From Microbacteriaceae bacterium (GTDB lineage Bacteria; Actinomycetota; Actinomycetes; Actinomycetales; Microbacteriaceae), in contig JAGIAU010000143.1 in the NCBI GenBank assembly GCA_017744755.1, positions 1-5,733 of the forward strand: a DNA stretch of 5,733 nt. Reading direction: 5' to 3'. The notes below the pieces were generated by a model, which had not been told where the DNA came from, did not search any database, and saw only the letters and a list, made by a program, of their open reading frames with translations. How positions within the stretch are numbered: position 1 is the first letter of the stretch; each line of letters starts with the position of its first letter. Below, in pieces: positions 1 to 5,667 of the stretch. Both the position numbers and the translations under genes were made by a program.

Positions 1-614
1 AGCCGCACCCGATCCCGGGCATCGAGCTTCTGCATGATCCGCGAGACGTGCGTCTTCGCGGTGAGCGGGCTGAGCACGAGCTCGGCGGCGATCTCCGCGT
101 TGCTGAGCCCGCCGCCGACGAGCCGCAGCACCTCGCGCTCCCGCTCGGTGAGCCCCGCGATCCGCTCGTCGTCGGGCGTCTCCCGGAGCCCGACCGAGAG
201 GCGCTCGAGCAGCCGGCGGGTGACCCCGGGCGAGAGCAGCGCGTCGCCGTCGGCGACCGCCCGCACCGCGCGCACGAGATCGGCGGGCTCGGTGTCCTTG
301 ACGAGGAAGCCGCTCGCACCGGCCCGGACGGCACGCACGACGTAGTCGTCGAGCTCGAAGGTCGTGACGATGACGACCCGCACGCCGGCGAGCGCGGGAT
401 CCGCGGCGATCCGCTCCGTCGCCCAGAGGCCGTCGCCGTCGGGCATGCGGATGTCCATGAGCACGACATCGACCGGCTCGCGGCGCAGCAGCGCGAGCAG
501 CTCCGTGCCGCCCGCGGCCTCCCCGACGACGCGGATGCCGTCCTCGGCCTCCAGCAGCGCGCGGAAGCCGGCGCGCACGAGATGCTGATCGTCGGCCAGC
601 GCGACCCGGATCAT
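1..614 (-). CDS. NarL/LuxR-family response regulator (3' end cut by window edge)
   Basis: A two-component DNA-binding response regulator; 204 complete codons are present and the stop lies beyond position 1. Residues 1 to about 120 form a receiver domain: acidic pair D8-D9, phospho-acceptor D54 in the VLMDIRMP segment (codon 455-453), T84/T85, and conserved K106 in FLVKD. Residues about 150-204 form a LuxR-type helix-turn-helix, starting LTEREREVLRLV and containing the recognition stretch LTAKTHVSRIMQKL. Family members are usually around 210-220 residues, so only a few codons are missing. The start is ATG 614-612, preceded by a strong Shine-Dalgarno GGGAGGAG at 624-617. This ATG overlaps a TGA (613-611) that ends the normal tail frame of the kinase upstream, the usual coupled arrangement for such pairs. 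Because of the kinase lesion, this frame is also open upstream through the kinase. The targets are unknown; an autoregulatory site in the kinase leader is possible. Family assignment is secure, specific role is not. Confidence 0.92.
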   Translation of the reverse strand, partial: MIRVALADDQHLVRAGFRALLEAEDGIRVVGEAAGGTELLALLRREPVDVVLMDIRMPDGDGLWATERIAADPALAGVRVVIVTTFELDDYVVRAVRAGASGFLVKDTEPADLVRAVRAVADGDALLSPGVTRRLLERLSVGLRETPDDERIAGLTEREREVLRLVGGGLSNAEIAAELVLSPLTAKTHVSRIMQKLDARDRVR

Positions 615-1703
615 GACTCCTCCCGCCAGGGCAGCCGGACGGCGATGCGGGTCCCGCCGCCCGCCGCCGGGCGGAGCATCGCCGATGCCGCGCCCGTCGT
701 CCTCGACGTCGACCCGCAGCTCGCCGAGCTCGTGCGCGAGCGTCACGACCGCGCGGCTCGCCCCGGCGTGGCGGAGCACGTTCGTGAGCGCCTCCTGCAC
801 GATGCGGTAGGCGGCCGCCTGCACCGGCCACGGGGGAAGCTGCTGCTGGATCCCCGCGGGGTCCTCGACCTCGACCCGCAGTCCGGCCGAGCGGACGCCG
901 GCGAAGAGCCGGGCGAGGTCGGCGAGCCCCTGCTGCGGCACGAGCGGCGCATCGTCCGCGGCACTCCCGCGGACGATGCCGAGCACCCCGCGCACCTCGT
1001 CGAGCGCCGCGCGGCTCGCCGCCTTGATGTGCTCGAGCGCCCCGCGCGCGTGCTCCGGGTCCCGGTCGAGCAGGTGGAGCGCGACGCCGGCCTGCACGTT
1101 GATGAGCGAGAGCGAGTGACCGAGGACGTCATGGAGCTCGTTCGCGACGCGCAGCCGCTCCGCCTCCTCCGCGTCGCGCCGGCGCCGTGCCGCGTCCTCG
1201 CGATAGGCGATCGCGCGCTGCCGCCGCGTCCGGGCGAACCAGCCGATGCCGAAGCAGAGCGCGAGCACGACCGTCGTGAACGCGATCCTCGGCGGCGGCC
1301 AGGCGAGCCCGACGAGCGGCGCGAGGAGGAGGGCCGCCAGCCAGACCGTCCCGACCGAGACGAGCGCCCAGGGGAGCGCCCCGCGCGCCACCGCGAGCGC
1401 GATGGCGAACGCGATGGCGACGTACGGCGGGCCGACGTCGGGGCCGATCAGCAGATCGCCGAGCGCCGCCGCGGCGACGACCGCGACGGTCGGACCGGGG
1501 AAGCGGCGCGAGGCGAGCAGCGCGAGCGGACCGATCGCCGCGACGACGACCTCGAGGAGTCCGAGACGGACGCCCTGCCGGGTCACGACCGCGATGACGA
1601 TGGCGGCCGGCACCTGGACGAGGAAGCTCAGGACGACCGGCACGAGGAGCACGGCCGCCGCCGGCGGGCGGAACCGCGGCCCGTCCCACACGGTCCCGGA
1701 CAT
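611..1703 (-). CDS. DesK/NarL-type sensor histidine kinase with damaged C-terminal ATP lid
   Basis: A membrane histidine kinase that should phosphorylate the adjacent regulator. About six hydrophobic segments lie between residues 15 and 157, with no large extracellular domain. A charged linker helix (about 158-187) leads to a HisKA_3 dimerisation domain with the phospho-acceptor H191 in ELHDVLGHSLSL. The HATPase domain has its N box (N308 in EALTNVLRHA) and G1 box (D335-D336-G337-R-G-I). After G348 (codon 662-660) the usual G2 box (GLxGMRER type, about 20-25 residues) is absent. A typical family ending, GGTRIAVRLPWREES plus TGA, is present at 658-611 but in a different frame. The body frame has no stop before the regulator's ATG and runs in frame into it. 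The start is ATG 1703; an in-frame TAG lies at 1715-1713 and AGGA sits 7 nt upstream. This is either a degraded kinase, an unusual kinase-regulator fusion, or a sequence/assembly error. As written it probably binds ATP poorly. Confidence 0.85.
617..624 (-). promoter_or_regulatory. Strong ribosome binding site for the response regulator
   Basis: GGGAGGAG on the minus strand, 2 nt before ATG 614 (4 nt if the GGAGG core is aligned). It shows that the regulator has its own start inside the kinase tail, and that the open frame running through from the kinase is probably not the normal way of making the regulator. Confidence 0.75.
653..666 (-). repeat. 7-bp tandem duplication CGGCGGG at the kinase frame break
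   Basis: On the minus strand CGGCGGG occurs twice in tandem (666-660 and 659-653), exactly where the kinase body frame and the typical C-terminal tail frame part. Removing one copy joins GGC GGC GGG to ACC CGC and restores the ending GGGTRIAVRLPW in frame, with the TGA at 613-611. The G2 box would still be missing, so the duplication alone does not explain the lesion. Confidence 0.75.
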
Positions 1704-1709
1704 GGCTCG

Positions 1710-1715
1710 ATCCTA
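1710..1715 (-). promoter_or_regulatory. Possible -10 element (TAGGAT) or weak ribosome binding site of the kinase operon
   Basis: TAGGAT fits the actinobacterial TANNNT -10 pattern and lies 6 nt before ATG 1703, the spacing expected for a leaderless transcript starting at the A of the ATG. The same bases contain AGGA with 7 nt spacing, so they could equally be a Shine-Dalgarno sequence. No good -35 hexamer is seen, although a palindrome occupies that place. Confidence 0.3.
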
Positions 1716-1728
1716 ACGAGGGCGGCAC

Positions 1729-1744
1729 CGCCGACGCGTCGGCG
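1729..1744. promoter_or_regulatory. Perfect 16-bp palindrome upstream of the kinase gene
   Basis: CGCCGACGCGTCGGCG is a perfect dyad without a spacer, 26-41 bp upstream of the kinase ATG. If the kinase transcript is leaderless it would cover the -35 region, a usual place for an operator. It also lies 46 bp after the protease stop and could form a compact hairpin, but there is no following T-run, so a terminator role is less convincing. In DNA this rich in G and C, short palindromes also arise by chance. Confidence 0.4.
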
Positions 1745-1761
1745 CCGGGGAGTCACCCCGC

Positions 1762-1779
1762 CTGCTCCCTGGGGAGTAG
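1762..1779. promoter_or_regulatory. Imperfect 18-bp dyad, candidate operator of the two-component operon
   Basis: CTGCTCCC-TG-GGGAGTAG has 8-bp arms with one mismatch, 59-76 bp upstream of the kinase ATG. NarL-family regulators bind dyads of this size and often control their own operon, so a site for the neighbouring regulator is plausible. Nothing in the sequence proves it. Confidence 0.3.
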
Positions 1780-1789
1780 TCGCGGACCG

Positions 1790-3103
1790 CTAGAAGAGGC
1801 TGATCGGGTTGACGATGTCGGCGAGGATGACGAACACGCCGAGGCCGAGCAGCAGGAACGTGACGACCATGGTGAGCGGCGCGAGCTTCTGGATGTCGAT
1901 CGGCCCGGGGTCCTTCCGGCCGCGGAGCCTCGCGAACCACCGCCGCAGCCCCTCCCACAGCGCCCCGGCGACGTGGCCGCCGTCGAGCGGGATGAGCGGG
2001 ATGAGGTTGAAGAGGAACAGCGCGACGTTGAGCGCCCCGATCATGCCGATGATCGACGCCGCGCGGTCGGCGACGGAAGCCGTCTCGAGGCTCGTGATCT
2101 CGCCCGCGAGGCGCCCGATGCCGACGACGCTGACGAGGCTGTCCGGGTCGCGCTCCCCGCCGCCGAAGGTCGACACGCCGAGCTCCCACACCCGCTGCGG
2201 CAGGCTGATGATGGCCTGGAAGACCTGGGCGATGTTCTCCCCCACCGCGGGCAGCACGGCGGTCACGGGCTGGCGCACCGACTCCGTGCCGGGGTTGATG
2301 CCGAGCACGCCGACGTCGACGAGCTCGTACTCGCCGTCGGCCCCGAGGATCGCGTTCCCGTCCGCATCGAGCGCGTAGTTCTGGGCGAGCAGCGGCGTCG
2401 CCGTCAGCTCCACCCGCTCGCCCCCGCGCTCGACGGTGAGCGCGATGGACTGCGCGGGGTGCGCCCGGATCGCCTCGGAGACGTCGAGCCATTCGGTGGT
2501 CGCCGTGCCGTCGATCGCGACGATGCGGTCGCCCGGCTGGATGCCCGCGGCGACGGCCGGAGCGGTCGCATCGCCCGGGGCGCACTCGGTGCGCTCCTCC
2601 CCCGGCGGGACGATGCAGGTCGCGACCCCGCCGACGACGTTCGTGATCTGCGGGATCCCGAAGCCGCAGAGCACGATCGCGTACGCGACGACGGCGATCA
2701 CGAGGTTCATGAACGGCCCGCCGAGCATGATGACGATCCGCTTCCAGATCGGCAGGCGGTAGAACGCGCGCCGCGGGTCCTCGTCGGGCCCGGCCTCCTG
2801 CACCACGGTGTCGAAGAAGCTCGTCGTGGAGTCCCGCATCGGATCGCCCTCGTGCCTCGGCGGGTACATGCCGGCCATCGCGACGTAGCCGCCGAGCGGG
2901 ATGAGCTTGATGCCGTACTCGGTCTCGCCCCGCTTGCGGGACCAGAGGGTCGGGCCGAAGCCGATCATGTACTTCGAGACGTACACGCCGAATCGCTTCG
3001 CCGGCCAGAGGTGCCCGAGCTCGTGCAGGCCGATGGACAGCCCGAGCCCGATGAGCACGAGCAGGATCCCGAGCGCGTACAGCAGTACGGTCTCCCAGTC
3101 CAT
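1790..3103 (-). CDS. rip1: Site-2 intramembrane metalloprotease, M50 family with PDZ domain (Rip1/RseP type)
   Basis: A zinc protease that cuts substrates within the membrane; known relatives (Rip1 of mycobacteria, RseP of E. coli) release sigma factors by cleaving anti-sigma factors. The 437-residue product has a first membrane helix (about 6-26) leading into the HELGH zinc motif (H27, E28, H31), then a GGPFMN segment and second helix, a PDZ domain (about 180-250, with GIQPGDRIVAIDG from residue 187), a third helix ending in NLIPLIPLDGG (third zinc ligand D374), and a final helix before the end. C163 and C174, in the stretch ahead of the PDZ domain on the outer face, could form a disulfide. 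The start is ATG 3103, because AGGAGG lies 5 nt upstream; a GTG at 3136 would add 11 residues but lacks such a site. In many actinobacteria this gene follows dxr directly. Here an opposing gene separates them, so it must have its own promoter in the 71-bp divergent region. Substrate unknown. Confidence 0.94.
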   Translation of the reverse strand: MDWETVLLYALGILLVLIGLGLSIGLHELGHLWPAKRFGVYVSKYMIGFGPTLWSRKRGETEYGIKLIPLGGYVAMAGMYPPRHEGDPMRDSTTSFFDTVVQEAGPDEDPRRAFYRLPIWKRIVIMLGGPFMNLVIAVVAYAIVLCGFGIPQITNVVGGVATCIVPPGEERTECAPGDATAPAVAAGIQPGDRIVAIDGTATTEWLDVSEAIRAHPAQSIALTVERGGERVELTATPLLAQNYALDADGNAILGADGEYELVDVGVLGINPGTESVRQPVTAVLPAVGENIAQVFQAIISLPQRVWELGVSTFGGGERDPDSLVSVVGIGRLAGEITSLETASVADRAASIIGMIGALNVALFLFNLIPLIPLDGGHVAGALWEGLRRWFARLRGRKDPGPIDIQKLAPLTMVVTFLLLGLGVFVILADIVNPISLF

Positions 3104-3174
3104 GGCGGCCTCCTCGGCGACAACGGTAGCGGGCACCCCCGCCTCCGGGGCTGTGAGAAGCCGATGGGAGCAGA
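3104..3174. other. 71-bp divergent intergenic region between the protease and ammonia-lyase genes
   Basis: This must hold the promoters of both outward-reading genes. No clear -35/-10 pair is seen. TACCGT (minus strand, within the stretch before AGGAGG) weakly fits a -10 pattern for the protease. CCCCG-CCTC-CGGGG at 3137-3150 is a small hairpin with 5-bp arms. GGGAG at 3166-3170 is the likely ribosome binding site of the lyase gene. Confidence 0.4.
3109..3114 (-). promoter_or_regulatory. Ribosome binding site fixing the protease start
   Basis: AGGAGG on the minus strand, 5 nt upstream of ATG 3103. It is a near-perfect Shine-Dalgarno sequence and decides between this start and the GTG at 3136. 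Confidence 0.8.
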
Positions 3175-4353
3175 ATGACCCGCATGGCGCTCGACATCCT
3201 CACGCGGGACGTGCCGGCCTCGGTCCGCGCGGACCCCTTCGCCACGACGGGCTTCGGGCCGGACTCCGCCGCGCCGCTCGCCTTCCACCGCACGCTGCCC
3301 GGCTTCGAGCCGACGCCGCTGCGCGAGCTGTCCGGCCTCGCCGCCGCGCTCGGCGTCGCGCGCGTGCTCGTGAAGGACGAGTCCTGGCGCGCCGGACTGC
3401 CCGCGTTCAAGATCACGGGCGGCTCCTGGGGCGCGGCGAACGCGATCCGCCGCGAATGGCTGGACGGCGACCCTGCGACGACCGAGTCGTTCCCCGCGCT
3501 GCGCGAGGCGGTGCAGCGGCTGCTCGCCGAACAGCCGGAGCGGGCGCTCGCCCTCGTCACGGCGACGGACGGCAACCACGGCCGCAGCATCGCCCGCTTC
3601 GCCGCCATGCTCGGGATCCGGGCGCGGATCCTCATGCCGCGCGGCAGCGCGGCGGCGCGCGTCGAGGCGATCGCCGGCGAGGGCGCCGAGGTCACCGTCA
3701 TCGACGGCGGCTACGACGACGCCGTCGCGCAGGCGGCGGCGCTCGCCTCCCCCGATCGCATCGTCGTCTCCGACACCTCCTGGCCCGGCTATGCGCAGAC
3801 GCCCCGCGACGTCATCGACGGCTACTCGACGCAGTTCCTCGAGATCGACGAGCAGCTCGCCGAGGCCGGCTGGACGGCGCCGACCCACGTCGTGCTGCAG
3901 GGCGGCGTCGGCGCGTTCCCGGCCGCCGGCGTGCGGCACTACGCGGCGCGCGGCCCCCGGCTCGTCGTCGTGGAGCCGACGGCGGCGGCCTGCCTGCTCG
4001 CCTCGGCGCGGGCCGGCCGGATCACGGAGGCGCCAGGCCCGCACCCCTCGGCGATGGCGGGCCTCAACTGCGGACTGCCCTCCCTCATCGCGTGGCCGCT
4101 GCTCGACCGCCTCGTCGGCGCGTTCATCGCCATCGACGACGACGTGCTGCCGGAGACGGCTCGGCTGCTCGCGGCCGAGGGCGTCGAGGCGGGCGAGTCC
4201 GGGATGGCCGGGGTCGCGGGCGTGCTCGCCGCGGCGCGTGCGGGTCGCGGCGCCGAGCTCGGGCTCGGTCCGTCGAGCACCGTGCTCTTCGTCGTGACGG
4301 AGGGCGTCACGGACCCGGACAACTACCGGAGGCTGCTCGCCGCGCCCGCCTGA
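3175..4353 (+). CDS. dpaL: Diaminopropionate ammonia-lyase family enzyme (PLP fold type II)
   Basis: Members of this family convert 2,3-diaminopropionate to pyruvate and two ammonia in the cytoplasm. The 392-residue product is close to the usual length of about 400. Visible features are K79 in LPAFKITGGS (the PLP Schiff-base lysine), TDGNHG with D132 and N134, D200 in SDTSWPGY, a glycine loop GGVG (243-246) for the PLP phosphate, and the ending TEGVTDPDNYRR typical of the family. D132 and D200 correspond to the two aspartates (D120, D189) reported as active-site residues in the E. coli enzyme; this match is from memory of the family, not an alignment. The start is ATG 3175 with GGGAG 4 nt upstream; ATG 3184 is possible but too far from it. 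The gene stands alone on the plus strand, diverging from the protease and ending 23 bp from the dxr stop, without transporter or other amino-acid genes nearby. Codon use resembles its neighbours. A related serine/threonine dehydratase-like activity cannot be excluded. Confidence 0.87.
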   Translation: MTRMALDILTRDVPASVRADPFATTGFGPDSAAPLAFHRTLPGFEPTPLRELSGLAAALGVARVLVKDESWRAGLPAFKITGGSWGAANAIRREWLDGDPATTESFPALREAVQRLLAEQPERALALVTATDGNHGRSIARFAAMLGIRARILMPRGSAAARVEAIAGEGAEVTVIDGGYDDAVAQAAALASPDRIVVSDTSWPGYAQTPRDVIDGYSTQFLEIDEQLAEAGWTAPTHVVLQGGVGAFPAAGVRHYAARGPRLVVVEPTAAACLLASARAGRITEAPGPHPSAMAGLNCGLPSLIAWPLLDRLVGAFIAIDDDVLPETARLLAAEGVEAGESGMAGVAGVLAAARAGRGAELGLGPSSTVLFVVTEGVTDPDNYRRLLAAPA

Positions 4354-4376
4354 GCGCGTTCTCGCTCGACAGCGGC

Positions 4377-5474
4377 TCAGGCGGAGAGCGCGGAACGCGC
4401 CTCGGCGCGCGCCCAGGCGTCGGCCGCGAGCACCGAGTCGAGGCTCGGGGCGCCCGGCTCGGGATCGTGCGCGTCGACGACCCGCTCGACGGTCTCGACG
4501 ATGCCGAGGAAGCCGATCCGGCCCTCGTGGAAGGCGCCGACCGCGACCTCGTTCGCGGCGTTGAAGACCGCGGGGAACGTCCTGCCGGCCGTCCCGACGC
4601 GCTTCGCGAGCGCGACCGAGGGGAACGCGCCCTCGTCGAGCGGCTCGAAGGTCCACTGCGCCGCCCGCGTCCAGTCCAGCGGCGCGCCGACCCCCGGCAC
4701 CCGGTCCGGCCAGCCGAGCCCGAGCGAGATGGGCAGGCGCATGTCCGGGGGCGAGGCCTGCGCGATCGTCGAGCCGTCGACGAACTCGACCATGGAGTGC
4801 ACGATCGACTGCGGATGCACGACGACGTCGATCCGCTCATACGGGACGCCGAAGAGCAGGTGGGCCTCGATGACCTCGAGACCCTTGTTCACGAGGGTCG
4901 CGGAGTTCGTCGTGACCATGCGGCCCATGTCCCACGTCGGATGGGCGAGCGCCTCCGCAGGGCTGACATCGCGCAGCGACTCGCGCGTCCGCCCGCGGAA
5001 CGGCCCGCCGGACGCCGTCAGCACGAGCCGGCCGACCTCGGCGGCGGCGCCCGATCGGAGCGCCTGCGCGATCGCGCTGTGCTCCGAGTCGACCGGGACG
5101 AGCTGGCCCGGCGCGGCGGCGGCGAGGACGAGGTCGCCGCCGATGATGAGCGACTCCTTGTTCGCGAGGGCGAGCAGCGCGCCCGTGGCGAGGGCGGCGA
5201 GCGTCGGCGCGAGGCCGACGGCGCCCGTGATGCCGTTGAGGACGACATCCGCCTCGACGTCCCGCACGAGGCGCACGGCGTCGTCCGCGCCGAGGGCCGT
5301 CGCCGAGGCGGGGACGCCGAACTCGGCGGCCTGCTCGGCGAGCAGCCGGGCGTTCCGCCCCGCCGCGAGGCCGACGACGCGGAATCGCTCGGGGTTCGCC
5401 CGGATGACGTCGAGCGCCTGGGTGCCGATCGAGCCGGTGCTGCCCAGGATCAGGACGCGGCGCATGGAGAACAC
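4377..5474 (-). CDS. dxr: 1-deoxy-D-xylulose 5-phosphate reductoisomerase
   Basis: Converts DXP to 2-C-methyl-D-erythritol 4-phosphate with NADPH and a divalent metal, the first committed step of the MEP isoprenoid pathway, in the cytoplasm; it is the target of fosmidomycin. With the GTG start the product has 365 residues. The NADPH-binding loop GSTGSIG is at 11-17, ALANKES has K106, metal ligands D129 and E131 lie in VDSEHSA, TASGGPF follows, and HPTWDMG leads to NSATLVNKGLE with N196, K197 and the third metal ligand E200. The C-terminal helical domain is complete. GTG 5474 is chosen because GGGAGAG lies 9 nt upstream; ATG 5465 (three codons later) has no such site but would also give a normal N-terminus. 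The leader is almost wholly made of an inverted-repeat element. The gene converges with the ammonia-lyase gene, with no obvious terminator in the 23-bp gap. It is probably essential, and all key residues look intact. Confidence 0.97.
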   Translation of the reverse strand: MFSMRRVLILGSTGSIGTQALDVIRANPERFRVVGLAAGRNARLLAEQAAEFGVPASATALGADDAVRLVRDVEADVVLNGITGAVGLAPTLAALATGALLALANKESLIIGGDLVLAAAAPGQLVPVDSEHSAIAQALRSGAAAEVGRLVLTASGGPFRGRTRESLRDVSPAEALAHPTWDMGRMVTTNSATLVNKGLEVIEAHLLFGVPYERIDVVVHPQSIVHSMVEFVDGSTIAQASPPDMRLPISLGLGWPDRVPGVGAPLDWTRAAQWTFEPLDEGAFPSVALAKRVGTAGRTFPAVFNAANEVAVGAFHEGRIGFLGIVETVERVVDAHDPEPGAPSLDSVLAADAWARAEARSALSA

Positions 5475-5483
5475 GCTACGCGG

Positions 5484-5490
5484 CTCTCCC
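5484..5490 (-). promoter_or_regulatory. Likely ribosome binding site of dxr, abutting the repeat element
   Basis: GGGAGAG on the minus strand, 9 nt before GTG 5474 and 18 nt before ATG 5465. Its first three G residues are also the outer three bases of the repeat element, so a structured repeat in the mRNA would end right at the ribosome site. Confidence 0.5.
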
Positions 5491-5586
5491 TTCGACTCGC
5501 CTCCGGCTCGCTCAGGGAGCCAGTTCGACTCGCCTCCGGCTCGCTCAGGGAACCAGTTCGACTCGCCTCCGGCTCGCTCAGGGACC
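5491..5586 (+). repeat. Left arm: three tandem copies of a 33-bp unit
   Basis: Units start at 5491, 5524 and 5557, each beginning TTCGACTCGCCTCCGGCTCG and continuing to CTCAGGGA. The first two end GGGAGCCAG and GGGAACCAG; the third ends GGGACC at the central loop. All three have CTCCGG in the middle, unlike the right arm. Confidence 0.9.
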
Positions 5587-5593
5587 CGACATC

Positions 5594-5654
5594 CTGGTCC
5601 CTGAGCGAGCGCAGCGAGTCGAACTGGTTCCCTGAGCGAGCGCAGCGAGTCGAA
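5594..5654 (-). repeat. Right arm: two tandem inverted copies of a 30-31-bp unit
   Basis: Units lie at 5594-5623 and 5624-5654. Each starts CTGG and contains CCTGAGCGAGCGCAGCGAGT. The single length difference is an extra T (GGTCCC against GGTTCCC). The middle reads GCGCAG here; read on the minus strand it is CTGCGC, different from the left arm's CTCCGG. Confidence 0.9.
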
Positions 5655-5667
5655 GGGCCGCGACGCC

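Larger units (their letters stand above)
5488..5657. repeat. 170-bp nested inverted-repeat element in the dxr leader
   Basis: The element is bounded by CCCTTCGACTCGC (5488-5500) and its exact reverse complement (5645-5657). Inside, three direct copies on the left face two inverted copies on the right. The innermost stem, GGGACC (5581-5586) with GGTCCC (5596-5601), encloses a 9-nt loop. It fills most of the 193 bp between the preceding gene's stop and dxr. Elements of this sort, with TTCGACTCGC and GCTCAGGGA parts, are to my knowledge scattered between genes in Microbacteriaceae; this is from memory and was not searched. There is no T-run, so it is not a standard intrinsic terminator, although a transcript could fold into a very stable hairpin. 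A REP/BIME-like dispersed element is the best description. Confidence 0.85.

Noticed and set aside
653..668. Programmed ribosomal frameshift to make a complete kinase
   Set aside because: There is no slippery heptamer of the usual kind, and a shift here would still give a kinase without its G2 box. A mutation or assembly error is simpler.
1129..1728. 199-residue minus-strand open frame starting just upstream of the kinase
   Set aside because: It is a shifted frame of the kinase: the membrane helices and the histidine box read correctly only in the frame starting at ATG 1703.
48..1793. 581-residue plus-strand open frame across the kinase and regulator
   Set aside because: It is rich in Arg, Asp, Glu and Pro with no recognisable domain, and lies antisense to two well-supported genes. 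Long empty frames are expected opposite genes in DNA this rich in G and C.
3137..3150. CCCCG-CCTC-CGGGG hairpin in the divergent region as an operator
   Set aside because: Arms of 5 G/C-only bases are expected by chance in this composition, and no other regulatory sign supports it.
1973..3178. 401-residue plus-strand open frame opposite the protease
   Set aside because: It is Asp/Arg/Glu-rich without motifs and wholly antisense to the protease.
1713..3701. 662-residue minus-strand open frame over the protease gene and part of the lyase
   Set aside because: It is in another frame from the protease with its HELGH, PDZ and LDG motifs, and has Arg/Ala-rich sequence without motifs.
4351..4379. 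Shared bidirectional terminator between the lyase and dxr stops
   Set aside because: Only a 5-bp inverted match (TGAGC/GCTCA, formed largely by the two stop codons) is present, with no T-run on either side.
2965..4656. 563-residue minus-strand open frame antisense to the lyase and overlapping the ends of dxr and the protease
   Set aside because: No domain is recognisable, composition is Arg/Gly/Ala-rich, and it overlaps three genes with clear catalytic motifs.
5491..5654. CRISPR-like array
   Set aside because: The units are tandem copies without unique spacers, they occur in both orientations, and no cas gene is present.
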